A DNA stretch of 64,000 nt from Phosphoribacter sp037045045 (GTDB taxonomy: Bacteria; Actinomycetota; Actinomycetes; Actinomycetales; Dermatophilaceae). A program made the translations under genes and the position numbers. Location: positions 124,001-188,000 of the forward strand of contig JBAOHL010000003.1 in assembly GCA_037045045.1 (NCBI GenBank). Direction: 5' to 3'. Positions 1 to 7,984 of the stretch are shown here, piece after piece (position 1 is the stretch's first letter; each line of letters starts with the position of its first letter). The notes under the pieces are model-generated. The model saw nothing but the letters and a program-made list of their open reading frames with translations. It was not told where the DNA came from and did not search any database.

Positions 1-728
1 GACCGCCAGGCGAACGCCCAGCCCTGGCGCAGCCCACCGAGGTAGCCGGGCAGGGCCGCGGGCAGGACGACCCAGACGATCTCGGCCCATCGCCCGGCAC
101 CGAGCACGCGTGCCACCCGACGGTATGCCGGGGGCACCTGGTCGATCCCGGCGAGCAGGCCGTTGGCGATCGACGGCACCGCGCCGAGGAGGACGACCGC
201 GTAGATCGCCCCGTCGGCCAGGCCGAACCACAGGATGGCGGCCGGCACCCAGGCCACACTCGGCAGCGACTGTAGGCCGGTGAGCAGAGGGCCGACCCCG
301 CGGCGGACGAAGCGCAGTTGCGCCAAGGCCAGGGCCAACGCCGTCCCGACGATGACCGAGGCGCCGAAGCCGACGGCGCCGCGCCGCAACGAGTTGAGCA
401 CGGCGGCTTGGGCGTGGCCCTTGGTCACCTCCTCGACGAGGGCACTCCACACCTGACCGGGCCCTGGGACGGTGTACGTCGGCTTGACCCCCGACATGAC
501 GAACAGCTGCCAGAGCAGCACCAGGACGGCAGCCGAGACGACAGCGGGCACGACCGAGCGGCAGATCCGCCGCCGCAGCGACGGTTGCGGCGGGGACGGC
601 GCGTCGAGCACGTCGAGCCCGGCCTCGACGGCGGTGCTCTCGTCGCGGTCGGCCGGGAAGTTCTCGTCGCGGCCCCGACCTGCGGTCCGCTGGGCGGAGA
701 CACGGACCCTCTGCAGGTCAACGGGCAT
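1..728 (-). CDS. ABC transporter permease, sulfonate/nitrate (SsuC/TauC) type, 3' end outside window
   Basis: Inner-membrane permease of a three-gene ABC importer. Reading from ATG at 728, a charged cytoplasmic N-terminus of about 45 residues precedes a first membrane helix (VVSAAVLVLLWQLFVMSG). The binding-protein-dependent permease fold follows, with TM segments around RRGAVGFGASVIVGTALAL and GAIYAVVLLGAVPSIANGLL. The EAA-loop region (YRRVARVLGAGRWAEIVWVVLPAALPGYLGGLRQ) is intact. The C-terminus is cut off by the window edge. The start overlaps the end of the ATPase gene by 11 bp, so the two are translationally coupled. Last visible member of the sulfur assimilation operon; likely substrates are sulfate, sulfite or sulfonates (inferred from context). 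Confidence 0.85.
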   Translation of the reverse strand, partial: MPVDLQRVRVSAQRTAGRGRDENFPADRDESTAVEAGLDVLDAPSPPQPSLRRRICRSVVPAVVSAAVLVLLWQLFVMSGVKPTYTVPGPGQVWSALVEEVTKGHAQAAVLNSLRRGAVGFGASVIVGTALALALAQLRFVRRGVGPLLTGLQSLPSVAWVPAAILWFGLADGAIYAVVLLGAVPSIANGLLAGIDQVPPAYRRVARVLGAGRWAEIVWVVLPAALPGYLGGLRQGWAFAWR

Positions 729-1503
729 GGCGGCGGATCTCCTCGCGCAGCTGTTCGGTGATCTCGACGCTCAGGCGTCCGACCTCCGGCGACTCGATGC
801 GGCGCGGATGGGCGATGTCGACCGCCCACTCGCGCACGACCCGGCCAGGCCGGCTCGACAAGAGCAACACCCGATCGCCCAGGCGGACCGCCTCGCGAAC
901 GTTGTGCGTGACGAAGAGGATCGTCAGCCCGGTCGCCCCGTGCACCCTCGTGAGTTCCTCGTGCAACACGTCCCGAGTGATCGCGTCGAGCGCGGCGAAC
1001 GGCTCGTCCATGAGCAGAACGTCGGCGCCCTGGGCCAACGCCCGGGCTAGGGCCACCCGTTGGCGCATCCCCCCGGACAGTTCGTGGACTCGCTTGTCGC
1101 CGTGGTCGCCGAGGTGGACGAGGCGGAGCAACCGTGCCACCTCGTCGGCTCGGTCGCGCCGGCCCACCCCGCGTAGCCGCAGGGCCAGCTCGACGTTGCG
1201 CCGCGCGGTGAGCCACGGCAACAGCGCACTGTCCTGGAACATCAGGGCCGGGCGGCCGCTCGGCGTCGAAACGCTCCCAACGGTCGGCGAGTCGAGTCCG
1301 GCGACGATACCCAGCAGCGTGGACTTGCCACACCCGGAGGCGCCGACGATCGACACGATCTGCCCGGCGGGGATGTCCAGGTCGATCTCGGACAACACCG
1401 GCCCGGCCTTGGCCGAGAACGACTTCCACACCCCGCGAAGGCTCACCGCCGCCGCTGGCGGGAGCGCGTCGCGCACGGTGGGGTCGGCGGTGAGCACGGT
1501 CAT
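718..1503 (-). CDS. ABC transporter ATP-binding protein, SsuB/TauB type
   Basis: Cytoplasmic ATPase of 261 residues energising the adjacent importer. Walker A (VGASGCGKST), Q-loop (MFQDSALLPW), signature LSGGMRQRVALARAL, Walker B (DVLLMDEPFAALD) and H-loop (FVTHNVREA) are all present and in order. The C-terminal stretch with RPGRVVREW is typical of the nitrate/sulfonate/taurine subfamily. Start ATG at 1503 lies 2 bp after the stop of the lipoprotein gene. Substrate specificity cannot be read from the ATPase; the sulfur context suggests sulfate or an organosulfonate. Confidence 0.9.
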   Translation of the reverse strand: MTVLTADPTVRDALPPAAAVSLRGVWKSFSAKAGPVLSEIDLDIPAGQIVSIVGASGCGKSTLLGIVAGLDSPTVGSVSTPSGRPALMFQDSALLPWLTARRNVELALRLRGVGRRDRADEVARLLRLVHLGDHGDKRVHELSGGMRQRVALARALAQGADVLLMDEPFAALDAITRDVLHEELTRVHGATGLTILFVTHNVREAVRLGDRVLLLSSRPGRVVREWAVDIAHPRRIESPEVGRLSVEITEQLREEIRRHAR

Positions 1504-1505
1504 CG

Positions 1506-2609
1506 TCACTCCTTTCCGAGGCCCGCTGCCGACACCGGCGGCTTGCCGGCGGCGCGCAGCAGGTCGTTGAGGATCCGCAGGTCGTAGATCCCGGACAGGT
1601 CCGGGGTGGTCCGGGAGATGCCCACCGAGGTCGCCGCGCGGGCGGAGGCCCCTAGCGTCGCCGCCATCGGGTCGAGGGTCGGCGCCAGATGCCCCCAGGC
1701 GTCGGCGAGTTCGGACGCCGGAAGGTCCGCACCCGTGAGGTCCTTGATCGCCGCGCCGACCCTCGCCCGGGCCCCGGCCGGGTCGGCGGCGATCGCGGCG
1801 TCCGCGGCGATGGCGCCGGACACGAGTGCCCGGACCTGGTCGGGATGCTGGGTCAGGAAACGCGTCGAGACGACGAGATGCGTTGTGACGAACTGTCCCT
1901 GCGGCCACAGGTCGCGCTCGTCCACGAGGGTCTGCCCGCCCGCCTCCGTCCGCAGTCGAGTTGCCCAAGGCTCCGGCAGCCAGGCTCCGTCGATCGTGCC
2001 GGCCTTGAACAGCGCCAGCGTCTGGGCGTTGTCCTGTGGGGCGACGGTGACGTCGCCCGTGCCGGTCACCGGGGCGTTGAGCCCCCGCGCCTTCAACCAC
2101 GCGCGCAGGGCGACGTCCTGGGTGCCGCCGAGTTGGGGGCTCGCGAAGGTCTTTCCTCGTAGGTCTGCGACGGTGATCCCCGGTCGCACCACAAACGACG
2201 CGCCGCCGCTCGTTGCGCCCGCGACGATGCGGATCGCTTCGCCGTTGCTCTTCGCGTAGGCGTTAATGGCGGGGTTCGGGCCGAGATATGCCGCGTCGAG
2301 GGCGCCAGCGAGTAACGCCTCGGTGGCGGCCGGCCCGGCGTTGAAGACCTGGGTCTGCAGCGTTGTGGACCCGAGTGCTCTGGCGAAGTGGCCGTCCTTG
2401 ACCCCGATCACCGCACTCGCGTGGGTGAGGTTCGCGAAGTAGCCCAAACGCAGCGAGCCGCCCGTCGTCGTTCCCGCGCCGGGCCCGCCGGCCGAGCAGC
2501 CGGTGGCGACCGCGAGGGTCAGCACGGCCAGGAGCGCCACGACCAGGCGCAACGCCCGGTGACGAGTGGGCCGGCTGCTCGCGGCGGTCCCGCCATGATC
2601 GCCGGTCAT
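1506..2609 (-). CDS. Sulfonate/nitrate-type ABC transporter substrate-binding lipoprotein
   Basis: Exported, lipid-anchored solute receptor of 367 residues. After a charged N-terminus comes a hydrophobic stretch (LRLVVALLAVLTLAVATGC) with lipobox-like ATGC, so Cys38 is the likely acylated residue. The mature part opens with the SsuA/NMT1-like pattern GSLRLGYFANLTHASAVIGVKDGHF, followed by AGPAATEALLAGALDAAYLGPNPAINAY and DGAWLPEPWATRL, typical of the TauT/SsuA periplasmic-binding fold type II. It overlaps the end of cysN by 4 bp. In Streptomyces a similar transporter sits in the sulfate reduction cluster, so inorganic sulfate or sulfite is as likely a ligand as an alkanesulfonate. Confidence 0.88.
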   Translation of the reverse strand: MTGDHGGTAASSRPTRHRALRLVVALLAVLTLAVATGCSAGGPGAGTTTGGSLRLGYFANLTHASAVIGVKDGHFARALGSTTLQTQVFNAGPAATEALLAGALDAAYLGPNPAINAYAKSNGEAIRIVAGATSGGASFVVRPGITVADLRGKTFASPQLGGTQDVALRAWLKARGLNAPVTGTGDVTVAPQDNAQTLALFKAGTIDGAWLPEPWATRLRTEAGGQTLVDERDLWPQGQFVTTHLVVSTRFLTQHPDQVRALVSGAIAADAAIAADPAGARARVGAAIKDLTGADLPASELADAWGHLAPTLDPMAATLGASARAATSVGISRTTPDLSGIYDLRILNDLLRAAGKPPVSAAGLGKE

Positions 2610-3928
2610 GACGGCTCCACGTGGGCCATGCCAGCCGCGAGGGTCGCGCCATCGGACTCGTCGACGAGCAGGAACCCGCCGGTATGCCGCAGCGCCCGGT
2701 AGTCGTCGACCGGCACGGGCTCGGCCAGTCGCACTCGCACTCGGCCAATCGCGTTGAGGCCCAACGAATCCCCGGCGGGCAAGTGGTCGAGGGTGGCGAT
2801 GTCCAGCTCGTCCACCAGGGCCTCGACGAGACCCCGCACGGTCCGCGTCCCGATCCTCACGAGCAGGCGCAGGCCCGGTCGCACGGCCCGCTCCGAAACG
2901 ACGCAGATGACGCCCCCGAGGGTCGTCGCGACGGCAGCCGGGGCCGCAGTGGCGACCAGGAGGTCCCCGCGGGAGACGTCGATGTCGTCATCGAGGCGGA
3001 TGGTCACCGACTCGGGCGCGAAGGCGATCTCGCGCGAGGTCGGCACCCCTGGCCGCGCCGGGGCGTCGATGGCAGCGACCGTCGAACGGCGACCCCCCGG
3101 TTGGACGAGCACCTCGTCGCCGACCCGGACCACACCCGAGGCGAGCTTGCCGGCATACCCGCGGTAGTCGGGGTGTGCGGGGGTGCCCGGTCGGATGACG
3201 AGTTGGACGGGCATCCGCAACGGCTGAGTCCAGGGGTCGACCCCGACAGGCACCGCCTCGAGGTGTTCGAGCAGCGTCGGGCCGTCGTACCACGGGGCGC
3301 GGTCCGAACGCTCGACGACGTTGTCGCCGTGCAGCGCCGACAACGGGACAGCCACGACGTCGTCGATACCGAGGCCAGCCGCCCGGAGCGCGAACTCGGC
3401 CACGATGTCGTCGAAGGTTTGCTCGCGCCAGTCGACGAGGTCCATCTTGTTGACCGCGAGGGCGACGTGGCGCACCCCGAGCAGTCCGGTGACGGCGAGG
3501 TGTCTGCGGGTCTGTTCGACGACGCCGTGCCGGGCGTCGACGAGGATGAGGGCGAGCTCGGCCGTCGAGGCCCCGGTGACCATGTTGCGGGTGTACTCGA
3601 CATGCCCTGGGGTGTCGGCGAGGACGAACGAGCGGGTGCCTGTCGAGAAGTACCGGTAGGCCACGTCGATCGTGATGCCCTGTTCGCGTTCGGCCCGCAG
3701 GCCGTCGGTGAGCAGGGCGAGGTCGGCGCTGTCCAAGCCCCGGTCGCGGCTGACGCGTTCCACGGCGGCGAGCTGGTCGGCGAGCACCGAGCGGGTGTCG
3801 TGCAGCAGTCGTCCCACGAGGGTGGACTTGCCGTCGTCGACGCTTCCGGCGGTAGCCAGGCGCAGCAATTCGTGGTGGTGGTCGGCCCCGGGGGCGTGTG
3901 GGGCCGACGCCGTGGCAATGAGCGTCAT
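2606..3928 (-). CDS. cysN: Sulfate adenylyltransferase large (GTPase) subunit
   Basis: GTPase subunit, 440 residues, that drives formation of adenylylsulfate (APS) from ATP and sulfate together with CysD. An EF-Tu-like GTPase domain is visible: G1 GSVDDGKST, switch region EQGITIDVAYRYF, G3 DTPGHVEY and G4 NKMDLVDW, followed by two beta-barrel domains. It ends at residue 440 with no fused APS kinase (CysC) domain, unlike NodQ-type proteins. Start ATG at 3928 shares its A with the cysD stop (TGATG), which fits obligate co-translation with its partner. Confidence 0.96.
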   Translation of the reverse strand: MTLIATASAPHAPGADHHHELLRLATAGSVDDGKSTLVGRLLHDTRSVLADQLAAVERVSRDRGLDSADLALLTDGLRAEREQGITIDVAYRYFSTGTRSFVLADTPGHVEYTRNMVTGASTAELALILVDARHGVVEQTRRHLAVTGLLGVRHVALAVNKMDLVDWREQTFDDIVAEFALRAAGLGIDDVVAVPLSALHGDNVVERSDRAPWYDGPTLLEHLEAVPVGVDPWTQPLRMPVQLVIRPGTPAHPDYRGYAGKLASGVVRVGDEVLVQPGGRRSTVAAIDAPARPGVPTSREIAFAPESVTIRLDDDIDVSRGDLLVATAAPAAVATTLGGVICVVSERAVRPGLRLLVRIGTRTVRGLVEALVDELDIATLDHLPAGDSLGLNAIGRVRVRLAEPVPVDDYRALRHTGGFLLVDESDGATLAAGMAHVEPS

Positions 3929-4869
3929 CAGAAGTACCCCTCCTTCTTGCGATCCTCCATGGCGGCCTCGGAGAGCCGGTCGTCCGCTCGGGTCGCGCCA
4001 CGCTCGGTGAGCCGGCTCGCGGCGACCTCGACGAGGACCTCGCTGACGTCGCTGGCAGTGGACTCGACCGCGCCGGTGCAGCTCATGTCCCCGACCGTGC
4101 GGTAACGGACCGTCTTGGTCTGCACGGCTTCCCCGGCCCGGGGGCCGCCCCAGTCCCCGGCGGCGAGCCACATCCCGTCGCGAGCGAAAACCGGGCGCTC
4201 GTGGGCGAAGTACAGCGAGGGCAGGTCGATGCCCTCGCGGGCGATGTAGCGCCAGACGTCGAGCTCGGTCCAATTGGACAGCGGGAAGACGCGGACGTGC
4301 TCCCCGGGTGCGTGCCGGCCGTTGTAGAGGTCCCAGAGCTCAGGGCGTTGCCGGCGCGGGTCCCAGGCACCGAAGGGATCTCTGATAGAGAACACCCGCT
4401 CCTTCGCCCGGGCCTTCTCCTCGTCGCGCCGGCCCCCACCGAGGACGGCGTCGAACTTGCCCGCGGCGATGGCATCGAGCAACGGCACGGTCTGCAACGG
4501 GTTGCGGGTGCCGTCGGGCCGCTCGCGCAGCCGGCCGTCGTCGACGTAGTCCTGCACCCGGGCGACGACCAGGCGGGCGCCGATCCGCGCGACCGTCTGG
4601 TCGCGGAAGGCGAGGACCTCGGGGAAGTTGTGCCCGGTGTCGACGTGCAGCAAGGCGAACGGCAGGGGGGCAGGCGCGAAGGCCTTGACGGCCAGGTGGA
4701 GCATGACGACCGAGTCCTTGCCGCCGGAGAAGAGCACGACGGGCCGTTCGAACTGGCCGCCGACCTCGCGGACGATGTGGATGGCCTCGGCTTCGAGCTG
4801 GTCGAGATACTCCAGACGCCCGTCGAGTGCGGTGCCGCCCACTGCGGGGGGGAGCTGGGCCGGGCTCAT
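3928..4869 (-). CDS. cysD: Sulfate adenylyltransferase small subunit
   Basis: Catalytic ATP-sulfurylase subunit, 313 residues, of the N-type ATP pyrophosphatase family. The PP-loop SGGKDSVVMLHL lies near residue 49, followed by LLHVDTGHNFPE and GGGRRDEEKARAKER. The C-terminus (TERGATRADDRLSEAAMEDRKKEGYF) is the conserved CysD tail. It partners the CysN encoded immediately downstream. The ATG at 4869 overlaps the cysH stop (ATGA, 4 bp). No cysC (APS kinase) is present in the cluster, so APS is presumably reduced directly. Confidence 0.97.
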   Translation of the reverse strand: MSPAQLPPAVGGTALDGRLEYLDQLEAEAIHIVREVGGQFERPVVLFSGGKDSVVMLHLAVKAFAPAPLPFALLHVDTGHNFPEVLAFRDQTVARIGARLVVARVQDYVDDGRLRERPDGTRNPLQTVPLLDAIAAGKFDAVLGGGRRDEEKARAKERVFSIRDPFGAWDPRRQRPELWDLYNGRHAPGEHVRVFPLSNWTELDVWRYIAREGIDLPSLYFAHERPVFARDGMWLAAGDWGGPRAGEAVQTKTVRYRTVGDMSCTGAVESTASDVSEVLVEVAASRLTERGATRADDRLSEAAMEDRKKEGYF

Positions 4870-5609
4870 GTGTGCAGCCCGCATTCGGTCTTGCCCTGGC
4901 CCGACCAGCGCCCGGCCCGGGAGTCCTCGCCGGCGACGACGGGGCGGGTGCACGGCGCGCACCCGATCGAGGCGTAGCCCAACTGGCGCAACGGATTCTC
5001 GATCACGCCATGCTCGGCGGTGTACCTCTCGACGTCGGCGAGCCTCCAGCCGGCGATGGGGTTGACCTTGACCATGCCTCGGCGAGCGTCCCAGCCGACG
5101 ACGTCGATGTCGGTGCGCGTGGGGGCATCCTCCCGTCGCATCCCGGTCACCCAGGCCGAGCGCCCGCGCAGCGCTCGTTCGAGCGGCTCGACCTTGCGCA
5201 GCGCGCAGCACCGGTCCGGGTCGCGGTCGTGCAGGCGCGGACCGTATGCCGCGTCCTGCTCGGCGACGGTGAGCTGCGGCCGCACGGTGCGCAACGAGAT
5301 CGGCAGGGTCGCGGCATACGCGTCCCTGGTGCCGAGGGTCTCGGCGAAGTGATAACCGGTGTCGAGGAAGAACACGTCGGTGCCGGGCACCGTCGTGCCG
5401 ACGAGGTGGACGAGCACCTCGTCGCCCATCGAGCAGGCCACCGTCAGACGCGCGCCGAAGGTCCGGGCGGCCCAGCGCAACGCGACCCGAGCCACCTCGA
5501 TGCGCTCGTGGTATGCCTCTGGCTCGACGCTGCTCGGGTCCCCGACGAGGGCGGCCCCTTCGACGACGAGGCGCTGCAGGTCCTGGTCCATGCCGGTCGT
5601 GGCGGTCAT
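4866..5609 (-). CDS. cysH: Adenylylsulfate (APS) reductase, thioredoxin-dependent
   Basis: Reduces activated sulfate to sulfite, 247 residues. It has the PP-loop-derived fold with the sulfonucleotide site (CSMGDEVLVHL near 59-69) and a C-terminal ECGLH carrying the catalytic Cys243. Two cysteine pairs, CC at 134-135 and CAPC at 217-220, are the ligands of the [4Fe-4S] cluster that distinguishes APS reductases from PAPS reductases. Their presence, with no cysC nearby, supports the APS route. Start ATG at 5609 overlaps the preceding small gene by 4 bp. Confidence 0.95.
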   Translation of the reverse strand: MTATTGMDQDLQRLVVEGAALVGDPSSVEPEAYHERIEVARVALRWAARTFGARLTVACSMGDEVLVHLVGTTVPGTDVFFLDTGYHFAETLGTRDAYAATLPISLRTVRPQLTVAEQDAAYGPRLHDRDPDRCCALRKVEPLERALRGRSAWVTGMRREDAPTRTDIDVVGWDARRGMVKVNPIAGWRLADVERYTAEHGVIENPLRQLGYASIGCAPCTRPVVAGEDSRAGRWSGQGKTECGLHT

Positions 5610-5788
5610 GGGTGAGCCTCGTGCGCGACGTGGGCGGGGACCAACGAGCGGTCCACGCGCACGAGCGAGACGACGAAGACGCGCGCGCAGCTGCGGCATA
5701 CCCAGGCGTGGCGATCGGACTCGTCCGGACGCAGGTCTTGCTCCGCGCAGAACGGGCAGTGGTAGGGAGCGGTGGGGCGCGCAGTCAT
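5606..5788 (-). CDS. Small zinc-ribbon-like protein between sir and cysH
   Basis: A 60-residue protein with two CxxC knuckles (CPFC near residue 11 and CRSC near 32), consistent with a single zinc or Fe-S site, followed by a hydrophobic VFVVSLVRV segment. Both ends overlap its neighbours by 4 bp, so it is a true operon member and not a spurious frame. Small cysteine-rich proteins of this size occupy the same place in Streptomyces sulfate reduction clusters. Its function is not established; a metal-binding or redox accessory role for CysH or Sir is only an inference. Confidence 0.85.
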   Translation of the reverse strand: MTARPTAPYHCPFCAEQDLRPDESDRHAWVCRSCARVFVVSLVRVDRSLVPAHVAHEAHP

Positions 5789-7479
5789 CGCAGGGCCTCC
5801 TCGTCGGCGCGGTGGACCCAGGTGGCGAAGCTCTCGGCCGGCGAGGTGCGCCCGCAGAGGTAGCGGCCGATCATCCGCTCGACGTAGTCGACGAGCTGTT
5901 CGGACTCCACGCGCAGGGCTCGGGTCTTGCGGGCCAGTTGGGCCTGACCGCCGAGTGCCCCGCCGAGATGCACCTGGAAGCCCTCGACGGTCTCGCCGTT
6001 CGCGCCGGTCATCACCAGGCCCTTGAGGCCGATGTCGGCGACCTGGAACCGCGCGCAGGAGTTCGGGCACCCGTTGACGTGGATCGTCAGCGGGGCGTCG
6101 AGCGCCTCGACCCGCCGCTCGAGCTCCTCGACGACCCGGCGGGCCCGGGCCTTGGTCTCGACGAGGGCCAGCTTGCAGTACTCGATCCCCGTGCACGCCA
6201 GGACGCCCCGGCGCAGTTCGCTCGGCGTCGAGGGCAGGTCCATCGCGGCCAGCGCCGCGGTGAGCTCGGACAGCCGCTCCTGCGGGACGTCGAGGACGAG
6301 CAGCTTTTGGTGGGCGGTGAGCCGGACCCGGCCCGAGCCGTACGCCTGCGCGAGGTCGGCCACCTGGGTCAGCGTCGTGCCGCTGACCCGACCGGCGATC
6401 GGCGCCACCCCGACCCAGTAGCGCCCGTCGTTCTGCCGGTGGACCCCGACGTGATCGCGTCGATGCTCGGGCACCTCGACGGGTGCCGGTCCGTCGAGCA
6501 ACGGTCGGCGCAGGTAGTCGCGCTCGAGCACCTCGCGGAACTTCTCCGGTCCCCAGTCGGCGACGAGGAACTTCAGCCGGGCCCGGTTGCGTAGCCGCCG
6601 GTAGCCGTGGTCGCGGAAGATCGCGACGACTCCCGCCCACACGTCGGGGACCTCGTCCAACGGCACCCACGCGCCGAGCCGCTGGGCGAAGATCGGGTTG
6701 GTCGACAGGCCCCCGCCGACCCACACGTCGAACCCCGGCCCGTGCTCGGGGTGGCGCACGCCGACGAACGACACGTCGTTGGCCTCGTGGGCGACGTCGA
6801 GGGCCGGCGAGCCCGAGATCGCCGTCTTGAACTTGCGGGGCAGGTTGGAGAACTCCGGAGAGAGCAGATACCGCTCGATGATCGCCTCGATGGCCGGCGT
6901 CCCGTCGAGGATCTCGTCCTCGGCGATGCCGGCAACCGGCGACCCGAGGATGACCCTCGGGACGTCCCCGCAGGCCTGGGCGCTGGACAACCCGACGGCC
7001 TCCAGCCGTCTCCAGATCTCGGGGACGTCCTGCACCCGGATCCAGTGCAGCTGGACGTTCTGCCGGTCGCTGATGTCGGCGGTGTCCCTGGCGAACTCGG
7101 TACTGATCGTCGCGACGGTGCGCAGTTGGGCATTGGAGAGCGCTCCACCGTCGGAGCGCACCCGCATCATGAAGTACTCGTCGTCGAGTTCCTCCGGCGC
7201 CAGGGTCGCCGTGCGCCCGCCGTCGATGCCGGGCCGACGCTGCGTGTAGAGCCCCCACCAGCGCATCCGCCCGCGCAGGTCCTCGGGCGGGATCGACGCG
7301 AATCCCTCGCGGGCGTAGGTAGATTCGATGCGCGCCCGCACGTTGAGACCGTCGTCTTGCGCTTTGAACGCCTCGTTGTCGTTGAGCGGCGTCCGGTCGC
7401 CGCCGGCCCAGGCACCCGTCGACCGGTCTCGGCCGGGCCGCGCTCCGGCGGCGGGCGCGGGCTGGGTGGTCGTGGACAT
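5785..7479 (-). CDS. sir: Assimilatory sulfite reductase (ferredoxin)
   Basis: Six-electron reduction of sulfite to sulfide, 564 residues. Tandem ferredoxin-like/nitrite-sulfite reductase domains are visible. The siroheme-[4Fe-4S] cysteines are C429 and C435 (ACTGIEYC) and C471 and C475 (NGCPNSC). The N-terminal half carries RQNVQLHWIRVQDVPEI and the GSPALDVAHEANDVSF region of the family. ATG at 7479 was chosen over upstream in-frame codons because the family similarity begins with the NDNEAFKAQDDGLNVRARIE stretch just after it. First structural gene of the sulfur operon, preceded by a Cys leader peptide and hairpin, so expression is probably cysteine-responsive. Confidence 0.95.
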   Translation of the reverse strand: MSTTTQPAPAAGARPGRDRSTGAWAGGDRTPLNDNEAFKAQDDGLNVRARIESTYAREGFASIPPEDLRGRMRWWGLYTQRRPGIDGGRTATLAPEELDDEYFMMRVRSDGGALSNAQLRTVATISTEFARDTADISDRQNVQLHWIRVQDVPEIWRRLEAVGLSSAQACGDVPRVILGSPVAGIAEDEILDGTPAIEAIIERYLLSPEFSNLPRKFKTAISGSPALDVAHEANDVSFVGVRHPEHGPGFDVWVGGGLSTNPIFAQRLGAWVPLDEVPDVWAGVVAIFRDHGYRRLRNRARLKFLVADWGPEKFREVLERDYLRRPLLDGPAPVEVPEHRRDHVGVHRQNDGRYWVGVAPIAGRVSGTTLTQVADLAQAYGSGRVRLTAHQKLLVLDVPQERLSELTAALAAMDLPSTPSELRRGVLACTGIEYCKLALVETKARARRVVEELERRVEALDAPLTIHVNGCPNSCARFQVADIGLKGLVMTGANGETVEGFQVHLGGALGGQAQLARKTRALRVESEQLVDYVERMIGRYLCGRTSPAESFATWVHRADEEALR

Positions 7480-7512
7480 GGCGGGAGGTCCTGTCGTCGT
7501 GAGGGAGAGGGG

Positions 7513-7552
7513 GGCACGGCATACCCGGGGGGGAGGAGGGGTATGCCGTGCC
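7513..7552 (-). promoter_or_regulatory. Perfect 14-bp hairpin in the sir leader
   Basis: Arms GGCACGGCATACCC (7513-7526) and its exact complement (7539-7552) enclose a 12-nt purine-rich loop (pyrimidine-rich in the transcript). It lies between the stop of the Cys leader peptide (7583) and the sir start (7479). No U-tract follows, so it may act on translation or on a Rho-type terminator rather than as a classical intrinsic terminator. Each arm contains one copy of the iterated CGGCATAC octamer. Confidence 0.75.
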
Positions 7553-7582
7553 GCTCGTGGTGGTGTGGGCCGAGCCGTCGGC

Positions 7583-7684
7583 TCAGGCCGGAGACCCTGG
7601 GCGGCACCGTCGACTCGGACACCGCGCACTGGCGACCCGCAGGAGGTCGACGTGGCGGCGTGAGACGAGATGCGCGCCGGTCAT
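7583..7684 (-). CDS. Putative cysteine leader peptide (uORF) of the sulfur operon
   Basis: A 33-codon ORF from ATG 7684 to TGA 7583, reading MTGAHLVSRRHVDLLRV and then ASARCPSRRCRPGSPA. The internal block RRHVDLxRV followed by Cys is the hallmark of actinobacterial putative leader peptides found before cysteine and sulfur genes. In mycobacteria, Cys-rich leader ORFs act as cysteine-responsive attenuators. Cys residues are at positions 22 and 27. It ends about 100 nt before sir with the 14-bp hairpin in between, the layout expected of a ribosome-stalling switch. No strong Shine-Dalgarno sequence is seen. Confidence 0.8.
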   Translation of the reverse strand: MTGAHLVSRRHVDLLRVASARCPSRRCRPGSPA

Positions 7685-7705
7685 GTGTCCAGTTTGCCCC
7701 CGCGC

Positions 7706-7760
7706 GATCCCCATAGTCATAACTGTCCATTATCTGAAACAACAGTTGAGCTTATGGTCG
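7706..7760 (-). promoter_or_regulatory. AT-rich island, probable promoter of the sulfur operon
   Basis: The only AT-rich patch in the region, with TTGTTT on the minus strand followed 17 nt later by TGACTA, and overlapping ATAATG and TTATGACTAT stretches. It lies just upstream of the leader peptide. The exact -10 cannot be fixed by eye. Confidence 0.4.
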
Positions 7761-7984
7761 CGAGGAGCGTGGCCGCTCCTGCGACGAGGTGATGCTCTCG
7801 GGTCAGCCCGTGCCTCGCGCCGTCCTCGCACGAGACGGAACACGTCCCTGGCGACGAGAGCGAACCAGGCGAGCGTAGACACCGCCCTGAGGGTCCCAAG
7901 GACGTCGCACCGCGGCGGCATACTCGGCCGTCACTTCGTGCGCGCCTGCGGGGTCGGTCACCATTGGTACTACTCAGCCGGATC

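Noticed and set aside
7730..7921. Minus-strand ORF of 63 codons in the sulfur-operon upstream region
   Set aside because: No recognisable family, no ribosome-binding site, basic low-complexity end; possibly debris but not supportable as a gene.
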